NCBI RefSeq assembly: GCF_016584665.1
Contig: NZ_BBJB01000067.1
Span: 25,169 to 89,168, forward strand
Direction: 5' to 3'
Source of the DNA: Pseudanabaena sp. lw0831
Lineage (GTDB): Bacteria; Cyanobacteriota; Cyanobacteriia; Pseudanabaenales; Pseudanabaenaceae
DNA length: 64,000 nucleotides
The notes beneath the pieces were generated by a model that had not been told where the DNA came from, ran no database searches, and worked only from the letters and a program-made list of their open reading frames with translations. Each line of letters opens with the position of its first letter. Position 1 is the stretch's first letter. Positions 16,642 to 26,040 of the stretch are shown piece after piece. The position numbers were made by a program, and so were the translations under genes.

Positions 16642-17288
16642 AGATACTTAGTTTATTTGAAGATCGATATAGTGCAGGCTTGCAATTGGCAGAGATTATT
16701 GTCAAAGCAAGACCTACTAATCCGATAGTGTATGGGATTCCTCGCGGAGGGGTATTAGTTGCCGCCGCGATCGCTCAGCAACTTGGTTATCCTCTTGATA
16801 TAGCGATCGCCAAAAAAATCGTGCTGCCCACTAATCCTGAAACAGCCTTAGGCGCTATAACTGCTGACGGATACATGTTGGATATGGGAAGTGAATATTG
16901 TACTACTAGCGAATGGTCACACGCTCTCCAATATGCACGCACTAAAGCGGAAGAACTGCATCGGGCATTTCAGCCATTTCGCCCACATTTAGAGATTGCC
17001 GACACAACTGCCATCCTTGTCGATGATGGTATTGCCACAGGAGCGACGATCTCTGCGATCGCCGCCGCTATGAGAACCATGCCCTACAAAGAAATTTGGC
17101 TCGCTGCACCTGTCGCACCTCTGAGAATGCCCAAGGCAATTACCTCTCGCATCGATCAAGTAATTGTTCTAGAGCGCCCTGAAATCTTTGTGAGCGTCAG
17201 CCACTTTTACAGACATTTTTCAGAAGTTACGACATCAGAATCTTTATCCTATTTTCAAGCAGCTAATCTCGAATTATCTGCTTCCTAG
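16638..17288 (+). CDS. Phosphoribosyltransferase-fold protein
   Basis: The 216-residue protein has a type I PRTase core: PIVYGIPRGGVLVAAAIAQQL near the N-terminus and the PRPP loop TTAILVDDGIATGATISA around residues 118-135, with an intervening flexible hood. It matches the family annotated as phosphoribosyltransferases near universal-stress and alpha/beta-hydrolase genes; base specificity is unknown. Start chosen at ATG 16638 with AGGAGG 11 nt upstream. Confidence 0.88.
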   Translation: MKILSLFEDRYSAGLQLAEIIVKARPTNPIVYGIPRGGVLVAAAIAQQLGYPLDIAIAKKIVLPTNPETALGAITADGYMLDMGSEYCTTSEWSHALQYARTKAEELHRAFQPFRPHLEIADTTAILVDDGIATGATISAIAAAMRTMPYKEIWLAAPVAPLRMPKAITSRIDQVIVLERPEIFVSVSHFYRHFSEVTTSESLSYFQAANLELSAS

Positions 17289-17295
17289 TCTTCTC

Positions 17296-17497
17296 TAATA
17301 CCAAAACACAAAGTAAAAACGACAGATAATTGTCGCAAAGCGGAACCTAAAGACAATCCTAATCTACAGTATAAAAATATTATCTGTTGCCCGAACTAAG
17401 TGATTTGGTATAATCTGTATACTCCTGCCATTTTTTTGTCCTCTTTCTTCTTTTTCTCTTATATCATCTGTTGCCTCTTTTTTGTGTTTTGGTATTA
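17296..17497. repeat. MITE-like element with 17-bp terminal inverted repeats
   Basis: TAATACCAAAACACAAA (17296-17312) and its exact complement (17481-17497) bound a non-coding segment of about 170 bp with internal partial copies of ATTATCTGTTGCC. No ORF is inside. The remaining 17498-17843 is AT-rich and shows only small stem-loops (17757-17783, and GAAGAG/CTCTTC followed by a T-run near 17812-17846); no gene is seen. Confidence 0.7.
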
Positions 17498-17843
17498 CTG
17501 GAAAAGTTTTCTGAGTTTTCATTTAAATTATTGGTAAATAAAATTAGGCTACTTGGGTTTGAGATTTTACTTGATAGCGATCGCAAACCATATTGCAATC
17601 ATCATTAAAGCAACGGTAACCAAATAATTTCATTAGCCAAAATCACAAATAACAAAGATTGATCTTGAAAAAACTTGAGATACTCATACCAAGCAAGTTT
17701 TATGAATACCTTGGAAAAAATCAATAGAATGATTGTGAGCATGTATTTTCAAAAAATAGAGGCGCTTCATTGCAACGCCTCTAAATAGATATCTCAGACA
17801 GACATTAAATGAAGAGGTAATTTATCCATTGACTCTTCTTTTT

Positions 17844-19928
17844 TTATACCTTGGCCAAACCGCTATGACGCAGCAAAGGAACTGTACTTGGCTCACGTCC
17901 TCGGAAGGTTTTAAAGACTTCCATTGGATGTTTGCTACCACCAAGTGCAAGCACCGTATCGCGGTAGAGCCTACCTGTTGATGCGATCGCATCATCATTT
18001 TCGAGTCCTACTTCTTCAAAGGCAGCAAAGGCATCAGCGCTGAGGACTTCCGCCCACTTGTAGCTGTAGTAACCTGCAGCATATCCTCCTGAGAAGATAT
18101 GACCGAAGGAACAGAGGAAGTTATCTTCTGGCAAAGGCGGAACTACCATTGTGGTTTCCGCAATGCGCGATCGCAATTGGATCGGAGTTTCCGAGCCGCC
18201 GCTTTGATAACGATGGTGCAGTTCAATATCCACAAGGCTGAAATGTAACTGACGCAACATACCTGAACCACTCATGTAGTTTTTGGAATCGATTAGCTTC
18301 TGGTAATAGGACTCAGGCAGGGTTTCACCAGTTTCATGGTGTTTCGCCATGCCAAACAAAGTAGCGCGATCGTAGCACCAGTTTTCCATAAACTGACTGG
18401 GCAACTCCACCGCATCCCATTCCACATTGTTAATACCTGAAGCACCTGAATAATCAACCTTAGTCAGCATATGCTGTAAACCATGTCCAAATTCATGGAA
18501 GAGAGTTTCTACTTCGCCAAAGGTCATTAGGCTAGGCTTACCATCAACGGGAGGGGATTGGTTACAAATTAGATAGGCAACAGGCAGACGGGTAATGGGC
18601 TTGCCATCTTCGATTACTTTAGCTCGTCCAATGCAATCATTCATCCATGCACCGCCACGCTTTTCGGCAGGACGACTATAGGGATCGAGATAGAAATAGG
18701 CGATCGCTTGATTTTGTTCGTTTTGAATTTCAAAGAAACGGACACTCTCATGCCAGATTGGAGCTTTGCCATCTGCCGCAACTACCGTCACACCAAACAA
18801 GCGCTTCACAAGGGCAAATAAACCTTCCAAAACTTGAGGAAGAGGGAAATAGGGACGCAATTCTTCTACAGTGAAGTTGAACTTAGTTTCGCGTTGACGT
18901 TCCGCCCAATAGGAGGTATCCCAATGCTTGAGTTCAATTGTTTCACCTTGCGCCTTGGCAAACTCTTTCAATTCTGCAAATTCTTCCACGGCAGCAGAAT
19001 AACTGGACTGACGTAATTCTTCTAGTAATTTCTCAACTGCCTCAACATTGGGAGCCATTTTGCGAGCAAGACTGAGTTCCGCATAGGTCGGATATCCCAG
19101 CAGTTCTGCCTTTTGCTTACGCAATTCCAGAATGCGATCGATTAACGGAGAATTGTCGAACTCACCACTGGCTGCACGACTGACAAAGGCGCGATAGAGT
19201 TTCTCTCGCAGATCGCGGCGACGGCTATGCTGCATGAATGGAACATAGCTAGGATAGTCAAGGGTAATGCACCAAGGTCCATTTTCAGGTGTGGCTTTGT
19301 TATCACCGTCTAAACGAGCAGCTTGTGCAGCTTGGGCGAGAAGGCTAGGCGGTAAACCTGCAATCTCTTCGGCTAGAGTCAAAGTCATGCTAAAAGCTTT
19401 AGTGGCATCTAGCAAATGATTTGAGAAATTAGTAGAGAGTTCGGCAAGTTCCATTTGGATCGCGTTGAACTTCTCTTTTAATTCGCCTTCTAAACCAACA
19501 CCCGATAACTCTGCATCTCGAATCGCAGCTTCGACAATACGTTTTTGGGCTGGGTCAAGGTTATCCCACTCCGATGATCCATAAATTGCTTTGTAGGCTT
19601 TATAAACTGGCTGGCTCTGGCTAAAGCGATTAAAAAATTCAATTACCTTAGGTTGCACTACCTTATGAGCTTCGCGCAATTCGGCACTATTTTTGACACT
19701 CAGTAAATGCTCGATCGCACCCCAACCCCACCCAATGCGCTCAGTCAAACGCTCTAGTGGCTCGACTAAACCAGTCCATGTAGGCTGAATATTGGCTTCC
19801 AGTTCGGTCAATCCCTTGCTAGTTTCTTCGAGCAATTGGGTAATTGCAGGAATTACCTGTTCGGGCTTGATGTCTGGAAATGGGGGTAAACCTTTACCAA
19901 TTAGAAGAGGGTTAGTAACTTCACTCAT
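17844..19928 (-). CDS. prlC: Oligopeptidase A-like M3 metallopeptidase
   Basis: The 694-residue protein is a full-length M3A peptidase. The zinc motif HEFGH in EVETLFHEFGHGLQHMLT, the downstream third-ligand Glu in NNVEWDAVELPSQFMENW, and the C-terminal FCSFGHIFSGGYAAGYYSYKWAEVLSADAF are all present. It degrades short peptides in the cytoplasm and, in plants and cyanobacteria, cleaved signal or transit peptides. It is a single gene flanked by an empty stretch and a palindrome. Confidence 0.93.
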   Translation of the reverse strand: MSEVTNPLLIGKGLPPFPDIKPEQVIPAITQLLEETSKGLTELEANIQPTWTGLVEPLERLTERIGWGWGAIEHLLSVKNSAELREAHKVVQPKVIEFFNRFSQSQPVYKAYKAIYGSSEWDNLDPAQKRIVEAAIRDAELSGVGLEGELKEKFNAIQMELAELSTNFSNHLLDATKAFSMTLTLAEEIAGLPPSLLAQAAQAARLDGDNKATPENGPWCITLDYPSYVPFMQHSRRRDLREKLYRAFVSRAASGEFDNSPLIDRILELRKQKAELLGYPTYAELSLARKMAPNVEAVEKLLEELRQSSYSAAVEEFAELKEFAKAQGETIELKHWDTSYWAERQRETKFNFTVEELRPYFPLPQVLEGLFALVKRLFGVTVVAADGKAPIWHESVRFFEIQNEQNQAIAYFYLDPYSRPAEKRGGAWMNDCIGRAKVIEDGKPITRLPVAYLICNQSPPVDGKPSLMTFGEVETLFHEFGHGLQHMLTKVDYSGASGINNVEWDAVELPSQFMENWCYDRATLFGMAKHHETGETLPESYYQKLIDSKNYMSGSGMLRQLHFSLVDIELHHRYQSGGSETPIQLRSRIAETTMVVPPLPEDNFLCSFGHIFSGGYAAGYYSYKWAEVLSADAFAAFEEVGLENDDAIASTGRLYRDTVLALGGSKHPMEVFKTFRGREPSTVPLLRHSGLAKV

Positions 19929-20011
19929 ATAGTAATTTTTAAGATTTGTAAATAATTACATTAATTATATATCAACGCAGAGTTGGCATTTAGGGCGCTT
20001 TGCACGCAAAA

Positions 20012-20072
20012 CCGAATCAATAAAATTTAAAAAGTGTTGCTAAGCAACACTTTTTAAATTTTATTGATTCGG
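20012..20072. repeat. Perfect 29-bp palindrome, loop taa
   Basis: Arms begin CCGAATCAATAAAATTTAAA and end GTGTTGC, separated by taa (GC-taa-GC apex). It is preceded by GGCGCTTTGCACGC and belongs with 423-480 and 5290-5348. It lies between the HepT-like gene and prlC and may terminate the former. Confidence 0.85.
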
Positions 20073-20100
20073 TCGATCGGAAAAATAATTAGATCTAGCT

Positions 20101-20481
20101 CTATAAAATTGCGATCGCCTTTTGCATTAGCTCTTTAATAAACGGCACATCTTGGTGAATCAACTCCCACAAAGTATTGAGATCCACTTCTAAATATCCA
20201 AACATCAAGCTATCACCAACACTCGTCAAACGTCGCCAATTAATTTGGGGATACTTATCCATAAAACTAATCGGCAACCGCTTCGCAGTTGCACCGATGA
20301 GACCGATCGCCCTTTCTACAGCAAAAATTGTTTTTTGATCGCAACTAAACTGCATAAAGTCCATCTCAGAGACAAATGACTCTGTGGCAGCGATCGCTTC
20401 TAAAATGTCCTGTATTTGAACTTCCAGTCGATGGTTATTATTCTCGATTTCGGCAGGAATACTCACTTTACTTATATTCAT
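20101..20481 (-). CDS. HepT-like protein (DUF86) with degenerate active site, no MntA partner
   Basis: The 126-residue protein follows the HepT helical plan: LEVQIQDILEAIAATESFV, then FAVERAIGLIGATAKRLP, YPQINWRRL and YLEVDLNTLWELI. In active HepT toxins the RxxxxHxY segment precedes the VD motif; here the aligned stretch reads VGDSLMFGY, so the Arg and His are missing. A minimal nucleotidyltransferase (MntA/MNT) antitoxin normally lies beside it, but the upstream gene is cobA and only about 50 bp separate them. The first 18 residues before the HepT core are unusual. It is probably a decayed or repurposed toxin. Confidence 0.75.
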   Translation of the reverse strand: MNISKVSIPAEIENNNHRLEVQIQDILEAIAATESFVSEMDFMQFSCDQKTIFAVERAIGLIGATAKRLPISFMDKYPQINWRRLTSVGDSLMFGYLEVDLNTLWELIHQDVPFIKELMQKAIAIL

Positions 20482-20534
20482 TAGCTTTTTTCCATATATT
20501 GAAAACTAGGGAGCCTTGTGAAGAGCCACCAGTA

Positions 20535-21323
20535 TTAGACATCTCGAAAGTTTACAATATTACCAATGACTGCGATCGCAGGTGGGGCGAAGTTACTTTC
20601 TTGCACAAGCTTAACAATATTACCCAAACAGCCAGTTAATTCTGACTGATCGGCGCGTGTTCCTTGGCGAATTAAAGCTACAGGCGTGGATTCAGGTAGG
20701 CCAGCCGCGATGACTTTAGGGACAATTTCACCTAAATTATGTAATCCCATGTACACGACGATCGTCTCGGCAGCTTGGGAGATCGCCGTCCAATTGATCT
20801 GTGGTCGATATTTCCCAGCCGACTCATGCCCTGTCACAAAAATTACTGACGAACTAAAATCGCGATGGGTAAGCGGAATTCCTGCATAGGCAGGTGCCGC
20901 AATCCCTGACGTAATCCCTGGAACAACCTCAACCGCAATCCCAGCCGATCTCAAATCTGCCATCTCTTCACCACCACGCCCAAATATAAACGGATCGCCA
21001 CCCTTCAAGCGCACCACGATCGCGTGTATTTGTGCCTTCTCGATCAATAACTGAGTAGTCTCCTCTTGCAATAGCGAATGATTGCCGCGCCGCTTACCTG
21101 CATGAATTTTTTCCGCGATCGGGTTAATCATGGCAAGGATTTCATCACTAACCAAAGCATCGTAAAGCACTACATCACAAGTTTCTAACAAGGATTTGCC
21201 CTTAAGTGTCATCAATCCTGCATCACCAGGCCCCGCTCCAACTAAATAAACCTTACCTAAAATCCGATCTAAGGCAGGCTGAATAACTTCTTGTAAATCA
21301 GTTTGTAAATCTGTGTTTGTCAT
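20535..21323 (-). CDS. cobA: Uroporphyrinogen-III C-methyltransferase
   Basis: The 262-residue protein contains the SUMT signatures KVYLVGAGPGDAGLMTLKG, VVLYDALVSDEIL, VVRLKGGDPFIFGRGGEEM and VEVVPGITSGIAAPAYAGIPLTHR. It makes precorrin-2 from uroporphyrinogen III with two SAM, feeding siroheme and cobalamin. No CysG dehydrogenase/ferrochelatase fusion is present. The gene has its own leader in the 310-bp gap to the pentapeptide gene. Confidence 0.94.
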   Translation of the reverse strand: MTNTDLQTDLQEVIQPALDRILGKVYLVGAGPGDAGLMTLKGKSLLETCDVVLYDALVSDEILAMINPIAEKIHAGKRRGNHSLLQEETTQLLIEKAQIHAIVVRLKGGDPFIFGRGGEEMADLRSAGIAVEVVPGITSGIAAPAYAGIPLTHRDFSSSVIFVTGHESAGKYRPQINWTAISQAAETIVVYMGLHNLGEIVPKVIAAGLPESTPVALIRQGTRADQSELTGCLGNIVKLVQESNFAPPAIAVIGNIVNFRDV

Positions 21324-21634
21324 TCGTTATCAAAACTCTAGTATCTAAGCCAAATATTGCAAGGCGATCGCATCTTCATTTTCCTAATGTATTCTATTTA
21401 TAGAAGTTATAAAGCACGACGCAAAGCGTCTTAACTTTATAAGAATATTCTATTAGAAGTTATAAATTACGGTGCTAAGCGCCGCTACTTCCTAAAAATT
21501 GAGACGCAGCCATCTTGTCAAGCCAAATCAAGGAGAACTAAAGAACGCTTACATATTTAATTAATTCGATTTAAGAATATGTCTAAAAATCTTCTTGAGA
21601 TGTAACGAGTACAACGAATCAAAATGAGGCAGGC
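21324..21634. other. Divergent intergenic region with short direct and inverted repeats
   Basis: TATTCTATT...AGAAGTTATAAA occurs twice in direct orientation (about 21391-21413 and 21447-21468), flanking a GACGC-aaa-GCGTC hairpin; a further GGTGC-taa-GCGCC-like stem follows. The rest is AT-rich promoter-like sequence for the divergent cobA and pentapeptide genes. No gene seen. Confidence 0.5.
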
Positions 21635-22837
21635 GTGAATCTTACCGACTTTACCAAAGCAAATCTTACCAAATCAAGCCTAGAAGGAATCAACCTCAAG
21701 GGAGCAGATCTCAAGCGCGTTAATCTTAGTAACGCCAAGCTTGCAGATGCGGTGCTTTCCAAAGCGAACCTCACAGGTGCATTTCTTCATCGAGCCGATC
21801 TCAACCGAGCTAATCTAGTCGAAGCAAATTTAACTGAAGCAAATCTTACATCAGCTTTCTTAATCAAGGCGGATCTACAACGAGCCTGTCTCAATGAAGC
21901 TTATCTAGTTGCCGCCAATCTCAATTCAGCCAATTTAACTAGCGCGTCTTTGATAAACGCCGATCTTAGTCTTGCCACCCTCACAGGAGCTTGTCTCAAT
22001 GGTGCAAATCTCAGTCGCGCTAAGCTGAATGGTGCATTTTTTATTGAGTCGAATTTACTGGGAGCCGATCTCAGTGATTCTGACTTCACAGGGGCTCTGA
22101 TGATCAAGGCAAATCTCAGTGGTGCAAATCTTAGTCAAGCTTGTTTGATGAATGTTGATTTGACGGAAGCCAATCTCACAGGGGCAGAATTACACGGAGT
22201 CGATCTTTGTGGCGCAATCTTAAATGCAGCAAATCTCAATGCCGTCGATCTTGTCGAGGCAAATTTGAGTGGTGGTTCACTTAGTCGCGCTAACTTGAGC
22301 TGGGCAAATTTACTGGGTTCAAACTTAGAAAAAGCTAATTTAGTTGGTTCTGATCTGAGTTGGGCAAATTTGAACGAAGCCAACTTGACTGAAGCGGATT
22401 TGAGTTGGACAAATCTGACAGGCGCATTTTTGATGAAATCTAACCTCAGTGGCGCGAACCTAAACGGGGTTAATCTTTCTAATGCCAATCTTAGTGGCGC
22501 AAATTTGAGCGGTGCAAATTTGATGGGCGCGAATTTAAGTGGAGCTGATTTAAGTAATGTTGATCTACGTGGAGCATACTTAATCCGTACCAATTTACAT
22601 AATGCAATTTTAAATGAAGCTAATTTGACTGGTGCAAATCTAGATGAAGCAGTATTAAACGGAGCTAGTTTAAATCGCGCCAATCTCAATCGTGCCAATC
22701 TTACTAGAGCCAGCTTAACAGGCGCAAACTTGAAAGGAGCTTTTATGTTGTGGACAAACTTAAGAGGGGCTTTTATGTTGTGGACAAATTTGGATGGAGC
22801 AAATATGACAGGCGCAATTTTGCCTACAGACAAATAA
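21635..22837 (+). CDS. Pentapeptide-repeat protein, 400 aa
   Basis: Nearly the whole sequence is A(N/D)LxxA-type pentapeptides, from NLTDFTKANLTKSSLEG to the C-terminal NLRGAFMLWTNLDG. About 75 repeats predict a long right-handed quadrilateral beta-helix. No signal peptide or second domain is visible. Cyanobacterial genomes hold many such proteins, mostly of unknown role; some family members mimic DNA or bind gyrase. Start is GTG 21635, the first start codon after the in-frame stop at 21596-21598. A second such gene follows. Confidence 0.9.
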   Translation: MNLTDFTKANLTKSSLEGINLKGADLKRVNLSNAKLADAVLSKANLTGAFLHRADLNRANLVEANLTEANLTSAFLIKADLQRACLNEAYLVAANLNSANLTSASLINADLSLATLTGACLNGANLSRAKLNGAFFIESNLLGADLSDSDFTGALMIKANLSGANLSQACLMNVDLTEANLTGAELHGVDLCGAILNAANLNAVDLVEANLSGGSLSRANLSWANLLGSNLEKANLVGSDLSWANLNEANLTEADLSWTNLTGAFLMKSNLSGANLNGVNLSNANLSGANLSGANLMGANLSGADLSNVDLRGAYLIRTNLHNAILNEANLTGANLDEAVLNGASLNRANLNRANLTRASLTGANLKGAFMLWTNLRGAFMLWTNLDGANMTGAILPTDK

Positions 22838-22846
22838 AAAGTTTTT

Positions 22847-22934
22847 AGACCCTCACCCCCCTCTCCCAAAGGGCGAGGGGAACCAGACCCTCACCCTTTG
22901 GGAGAGGGGCTAGGGGTGAGGGTTCCACGTAACA
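22847..22934. repeat. C-rich/G-rich inverted repeats between the two pentapeptide genes
   Basis: CCCTCACCCCCCTCTCCC and GGGAGAGGGGCTAGGGGTGAGGG pair across the 115-bp gap, with an inner copy. The sequence is like the interior of element C (5888-6062, 14362-14526) but lacks its terminal repeats. Confidence 0.65.
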
Positions 22935-22952
22935 ATATGGTGTGAAAGAGTA

Positions 22953-23849
22953 ATGAAAGCTAGAGAACTAGTCGATCGCTATAATCAAGGCTTTCGAGAT
23001 TTTAGTGATACCGATCTCAGTCGTGAAAATCTCAGCGGTATGGGTTTGACCGCGATCGATCTGGCTAATGCCAATCTAAGCGAAGCGAACCTATCCTGCT
23101 CCACTTTAAATGAAGCAAATTTATATGGTGCAAAGCTAAGTACAACCGTCCTATATCGCGCTAGCCTTAGTGACGTAAATCTCTGTGATGCGGATCTAAA
23201 TGGTGCTAGTCTGATTAAGGCTGATTTGCATGGTGCTCGGTTGGAACGAGCAAATCTAAGAGATGCAGACTTAACAGGCGCAAATCTCAATGCGGTGAGT
23301 CTTGCCAACTCTGACTTGACGGGAGCCAATTTAAGTTGTGTGTCTCTAGTCGGAGCCAACCTAGAGGGAGCAAATCTCGCAGAAGCATTTTTGAAAGGAG
23401 CAAACTTAGATGGGGCAAAACTAAATGGAGCTAATCTTGAAGGCGCTAATCTAAGTGGGGCAAGTTTTAGTGAAGCCAATCTTAGTCATGCAAATTTCTC
23501 TGCATGTGATCTTTCATGTGCAAATTTGTATGCAGCCAATCTCAGTGATGCTTTATTGGCAAAAGCTGATCTAAGTGGGGCGAATCTAAGCAATGCCAAT
23601 CTTAATGATGCAAACCTAAAAGATGCCGATCTCAATGGCGCATTTCTGGTTGATGCTCAGCTAGGTCGAGCCTGTCTAGATGGTGCAAATCTTAGTAAAT
23701 CCAATTGCTATAAAGCTAATTTTAAAGGTGCATTTTTACTAAGAACAAATCTAAATGGTGCAAATTTGAATTGTACAGATTTCTCCAATGCTTCTCTGCA
23801 AACAGTCGATCAAGAGGCCGATCGCAATCCAGATTATGTGACTGATTAA
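22953..23849 (+). CDS. Pentapeptide-repeat protein, 298 aa
   Basis: A short charged N-terminal cap (MKARELVDRYNQGFRDF) precedes about 50 A(N/D)LxxA repeats and a polar tail (DQEADRNPDY). The cap with a YNxGxRxF segment is common in cyanobacterial pentapeptide proteins and is absent from the upstream neighbour. Tandem arrangement suggests duplication of the repeat solenoid followed by divergence. Function unknown. Confidence 0.9.
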   Translation: MKARELVDRYNQGFRDFSDTDLSRENLSGMGLTAIDLANANLSEANLSCSTLNEANLYGAKLSTTVLYRASLSDVNLCDADLNGASLIKADLHGARLERANLRDADLTGANLNAVSLANSDLTGANLSCVSLVGANLEGANLAEAFLKGANLDGAKLNGANLEGANLSGASFSEANLSHANFSACDLSCANLYAANLSDALLAKADLSGANLSNANLNDANLKDADLNGAFLVDAQLGRACLDGANLSKSNCYKANFKGAFLLRTNLNGANLNCTDFSNASLQTVDQEADRNPDYVTD

Positions 23850-23970
23850 AACCGTTAGTAAAAATTAAGCCATTTGCCGTAGAAACTGTAATGGTATGTA
23901 GGTACGTCTTGTCTAGAGAGAAAACAATAAAAAGCGATCGCGCTAGAAAATAATCAGTTAGGAATGAAAC

Positions 23971-24753
23971 ATGAATGCAACTACAGCAGAAATTGCCAAA
24001 GAAACTAAAAGCGCATCTACAATACCGAAATATAAACGCATTTTACTAAAGCTCAGTGGCGAAGCTCTCATGGGAGATCGCAGCTTTGGTATCGATCCTG
24101 AAGTTGTCCAAGATATTGCCCTACAAGTTGCCGAAATTGTCAAAGATGGGACTGAGGTAGCGATCGTTGTTGGTGGCGGTAATATTTTTCGCGGTATTAA
24201 CGGTGCTGACAAAGGGATGGATCGTGCCACGGCTGATTACATTGGCATGATTGCCACGGTGATGAACGCGCTGACTTTGCAAGATGCTTTTGAGCATCTG
24301 GATGAACCGATTCAGACAAGAGTAATGTCAGCGATCGCTATGCAAGAGATCGCTGAACCATATATCCGCCGCCGGGCCATTCGCCACCTTGAAAACAATC
24401 GGGTGGTTATTTTTGGCGCAGGCTCAGGTAATCCTTATTTCACCACTGATACGACAGCAGCTTTACGTGGAGCTGAGATTAATGCTGAAGTGATCCTGAA
24501 AGCAACTAAAGTTGATGGCATTTATGACAGTGACCCGAAGAAAAATCCTGATGCAAAACGTTTTCAAACTGTTAGTTTCGACCATGCGCTGATCCATGAT
24601 TTACGAGTAATGGATGCTACTGCCTTTGCGTTATGCAAAGAAAATGGTATTCCAATTATTGTGTTCGATCTCGGTGTTACAGGTAACATTCGTCGCGTCA
24701 TCATGGGAGAATCGATTGGTACTTATGTTGGAGGCTCTTGTGAAATTAACTGA
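23971..24753 (+). CDS. pyrH: UMP kinase
   Basis: The 260-residue protein has the amino-acid-kinase core: [27 protein letters not shown], a regulatory mid-segment, [23 protein letters not shown] and [17 protein letters not shown]. It phosphorylates UMP to UDP. An approximately 18-residue Thr/Lys-rich N-terminal extension precedes the core. It overlaps frr by 14 bp, the common pyrH-frr pairing. Confidence 0.96.
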   Translation: MNATTAEIAKETKSASTIPKYKRILLKLSGEALMGDRSFGIDPEVVQDIALQVAEIVKDGTEVAIVVGGGNIFRGINGADKGMDRATADYIGMIATVMNALTLQDAFEHLDEPIQTRVMSAIAMQEIAEPYIRRRAIRHLENNRVVIFGAGSGNPYFTTDTTAALRGAEINAEVILKATKVDGIYDSDPKKNPDAKRFQTVSFDHALIHDLRVMDATAFALCKENGIPIIVFDLGVTGNIRRVIMGESIGTYVGGSCEIN

Positions 24754-25288
24754 TGTTGAGGCGCGAATGCAGAAAGCTGTAGAAGCGACCCAGCACAATT
24801 TTAATAGTGTGCGAACGGGGCGTGCTAATGCTTCGCTATTAGATCGAATTACGGTGGAATATTATGGTGCGGAGACGCATCTCAAGGCGTTGGCAAATAT
24901 TTCTTCGCCTGATTCTACAACCTTGATGATTCAGCCTTTTGATCGCAGTAGTATGCGAGCAATTGAGAAGGCAATCTCTGAGTCGGACATTGGTCTAACC
25001 CCAAACAATGATGGCGTCAGTATTCGTCTAAATATTCCGCCATTAACGACCGATCGCCGTAAAGATTTGGTGAAAATGGTTTCTAAACTTGCTGAAGAAG
25101 GCAAAGTTGCGATTCGGAATGTGCGCCGTGATGCGATCGACTCATTGCGGAAGCTAGAAAAGGCAAAAGAAATTTCTGAAGATGATTCTAAAAGCCAACA
25201 AGAGCAAGTAGATAAGTTAACGGATAAGTTCGTTAAAAATATCGATAAGGTTACAGCCGAAAAAGAAAAAGAAATTTCCACAATCTAA
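24740..25288 (+). CDS. frr: Ribosome recycling factor
   Basis: From GTG 24740, preceded by GGAGG at about 24730-24734, the protein has 182 residues and starts [18 protein letters not shown], the usual RRF N-terminus; a longer frame from 24614 runs inside pyrH and is not expected to be coding. Motifs [28 protein letters not shown] and [13 protein letters not shown] are present. It splits post-termination ribosomes together with EF-G. Confidence 0.95.
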   Translation: MKLTDVEARMQKAVEATQHNFNSVRTGRANASLLDRITVEYYGAETHLKALANISSPDSTTLMIQPFDRSSMRAIEKAISESDIGLTPNNDGVSIRLNIPPLTTDRRKDLVKMVSKLAEEGKVAIRNVRRDAIDSLRKLEKAKEISEDDSKSQQEQVDKLTDKFVKNIDKVTAEKEKEISTI

Positions 25289-25322
25289 AACAAAAAGCGG
25301 CGCGATGCGCCGCTTTTTGTTT
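25288..25322 (+). terminator. Terminator after frr
   Basis: AAACAAAAAGCGGCGC and its complement flank gat, followed by a T-rich tract. It immediately follows the frr stop codon. Its apex also reads GC-gat-GC. Confidence 0.85.
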
Positions 25323-25371
25323 GGCAGTAGCGATAAAATCAGATCACAGGCTCAAAATTTGCTAAGTATCT

Positions 25372-25947
25372 ATGAACGCTTTAACCATCAGCCTAGATTC
25401 TGTAATTGATCTCACCGATGAGCAGTTCTATCAACTTTGCCGCAAAAATAGCGACCTTAGGTTTGAGCGCAACGTTCAAGGAGATATGACGATTATGGTT
25501 CCAGAAGGCGGTGAAACAGGAATGCGTAGTGCTGGAATTATCACAGATTTAGAAATTTGGAATCGCAAAACTAAGTTAGGCTTCACCTTTGGCTCTTCAA
25601 CAGGCTTTAAACTCCCCAATGGTTGCGATCGCTCTCCTGATGCCTCATGGATTTTAAAAGAGCGTTGGGAAGCCTTAACGCCAGAACAACGTGCAAAATT
25701 CGCCCCAATTTGTCCAGATTTTGTGATTGAGTTGATGTCTCCGAGCGATAGTCTCAAAGTCACTCAAGCAAAGATGCAGGAATATCAAGATAACGGTGCA
25801 AGGATAGACTGGCTGATCAATCGCCAAGATCAAGAAGTAGAAATTTATCGGATTGGTCAACCCGTAGAAGTTTTAAAGTCTCCTAATTTTCTTTCAGGTG
25901 AAGATGTGTTGCCTGAATTTATTTTAAGTCTTGACGCAATTTGGTGA
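25372..25947 (+). CDS. Uma2-family (DUF820) putative endonuclease
   Basis: The 191-residue protein shows the PD-(D/E)xK-like DUF820 core: CDRSPDASWILKERW, PDFVIELMSPSDSL and the QEYQDNGARIDWLIN segment with the family's catalytic-like acidic residues. Members are numerous and variable in cyanobacteria; their role is not established. This window has three unrelated-in-detail copies (also 38333 and 50056). Confidence 0.88.
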   Translation: MNALTISLDSVIDLTDEQFYQLCRKNSDLRFERNVQGDMTIMVPEGGETGMRSAGIITDLEIWNRKTKLGFTFGSSTGFKLPNGCDRSPDASWILKERWEALTPEQRAKFAPICPDFVIELMSPSDSLKVTQAKMQEYQDNGARIDWLINRQDQEVEIYRIGQPVEVLKSPNFLSGEDVLPEFILSLDAIW

Positions 25948-25961
25948 ATTTATTTAAGAGA

Positions 25962-26030
25962 GAAAAAAGCAGCACCCAGAGGGTGCTGCTTTTTTCTTGA
26001 TAAAACAAGCGGCTTAAGCCCCTTGTTTTA
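25962..26030. terminator. Two stem-loops between convergent Uma2 and petA
   Basis: GAAAAAAGCAGCACCC-aga-complement (25962-25996) is a good bidirectional terminator. TAAAACAAG...CTTGTTTTA (26001-26030) follows with a TTAA-centred, partly mismatched stem and probably serves the minus-strand petCA transcript. Confidence 0.8.
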
Positions 26031-26040
26031 TAATTAACTT

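Noticed and set aside
22135..22869. Long open frame on the minus strand across the first pentapeptide gene
   Set aside because: It is the antisense shadow of the A(N/D)LxxA repeat, giving a Lys/Ala/Pro-rich product with no ribosome site or family pattern. The same applies to 22985-23479 on the minus strand.
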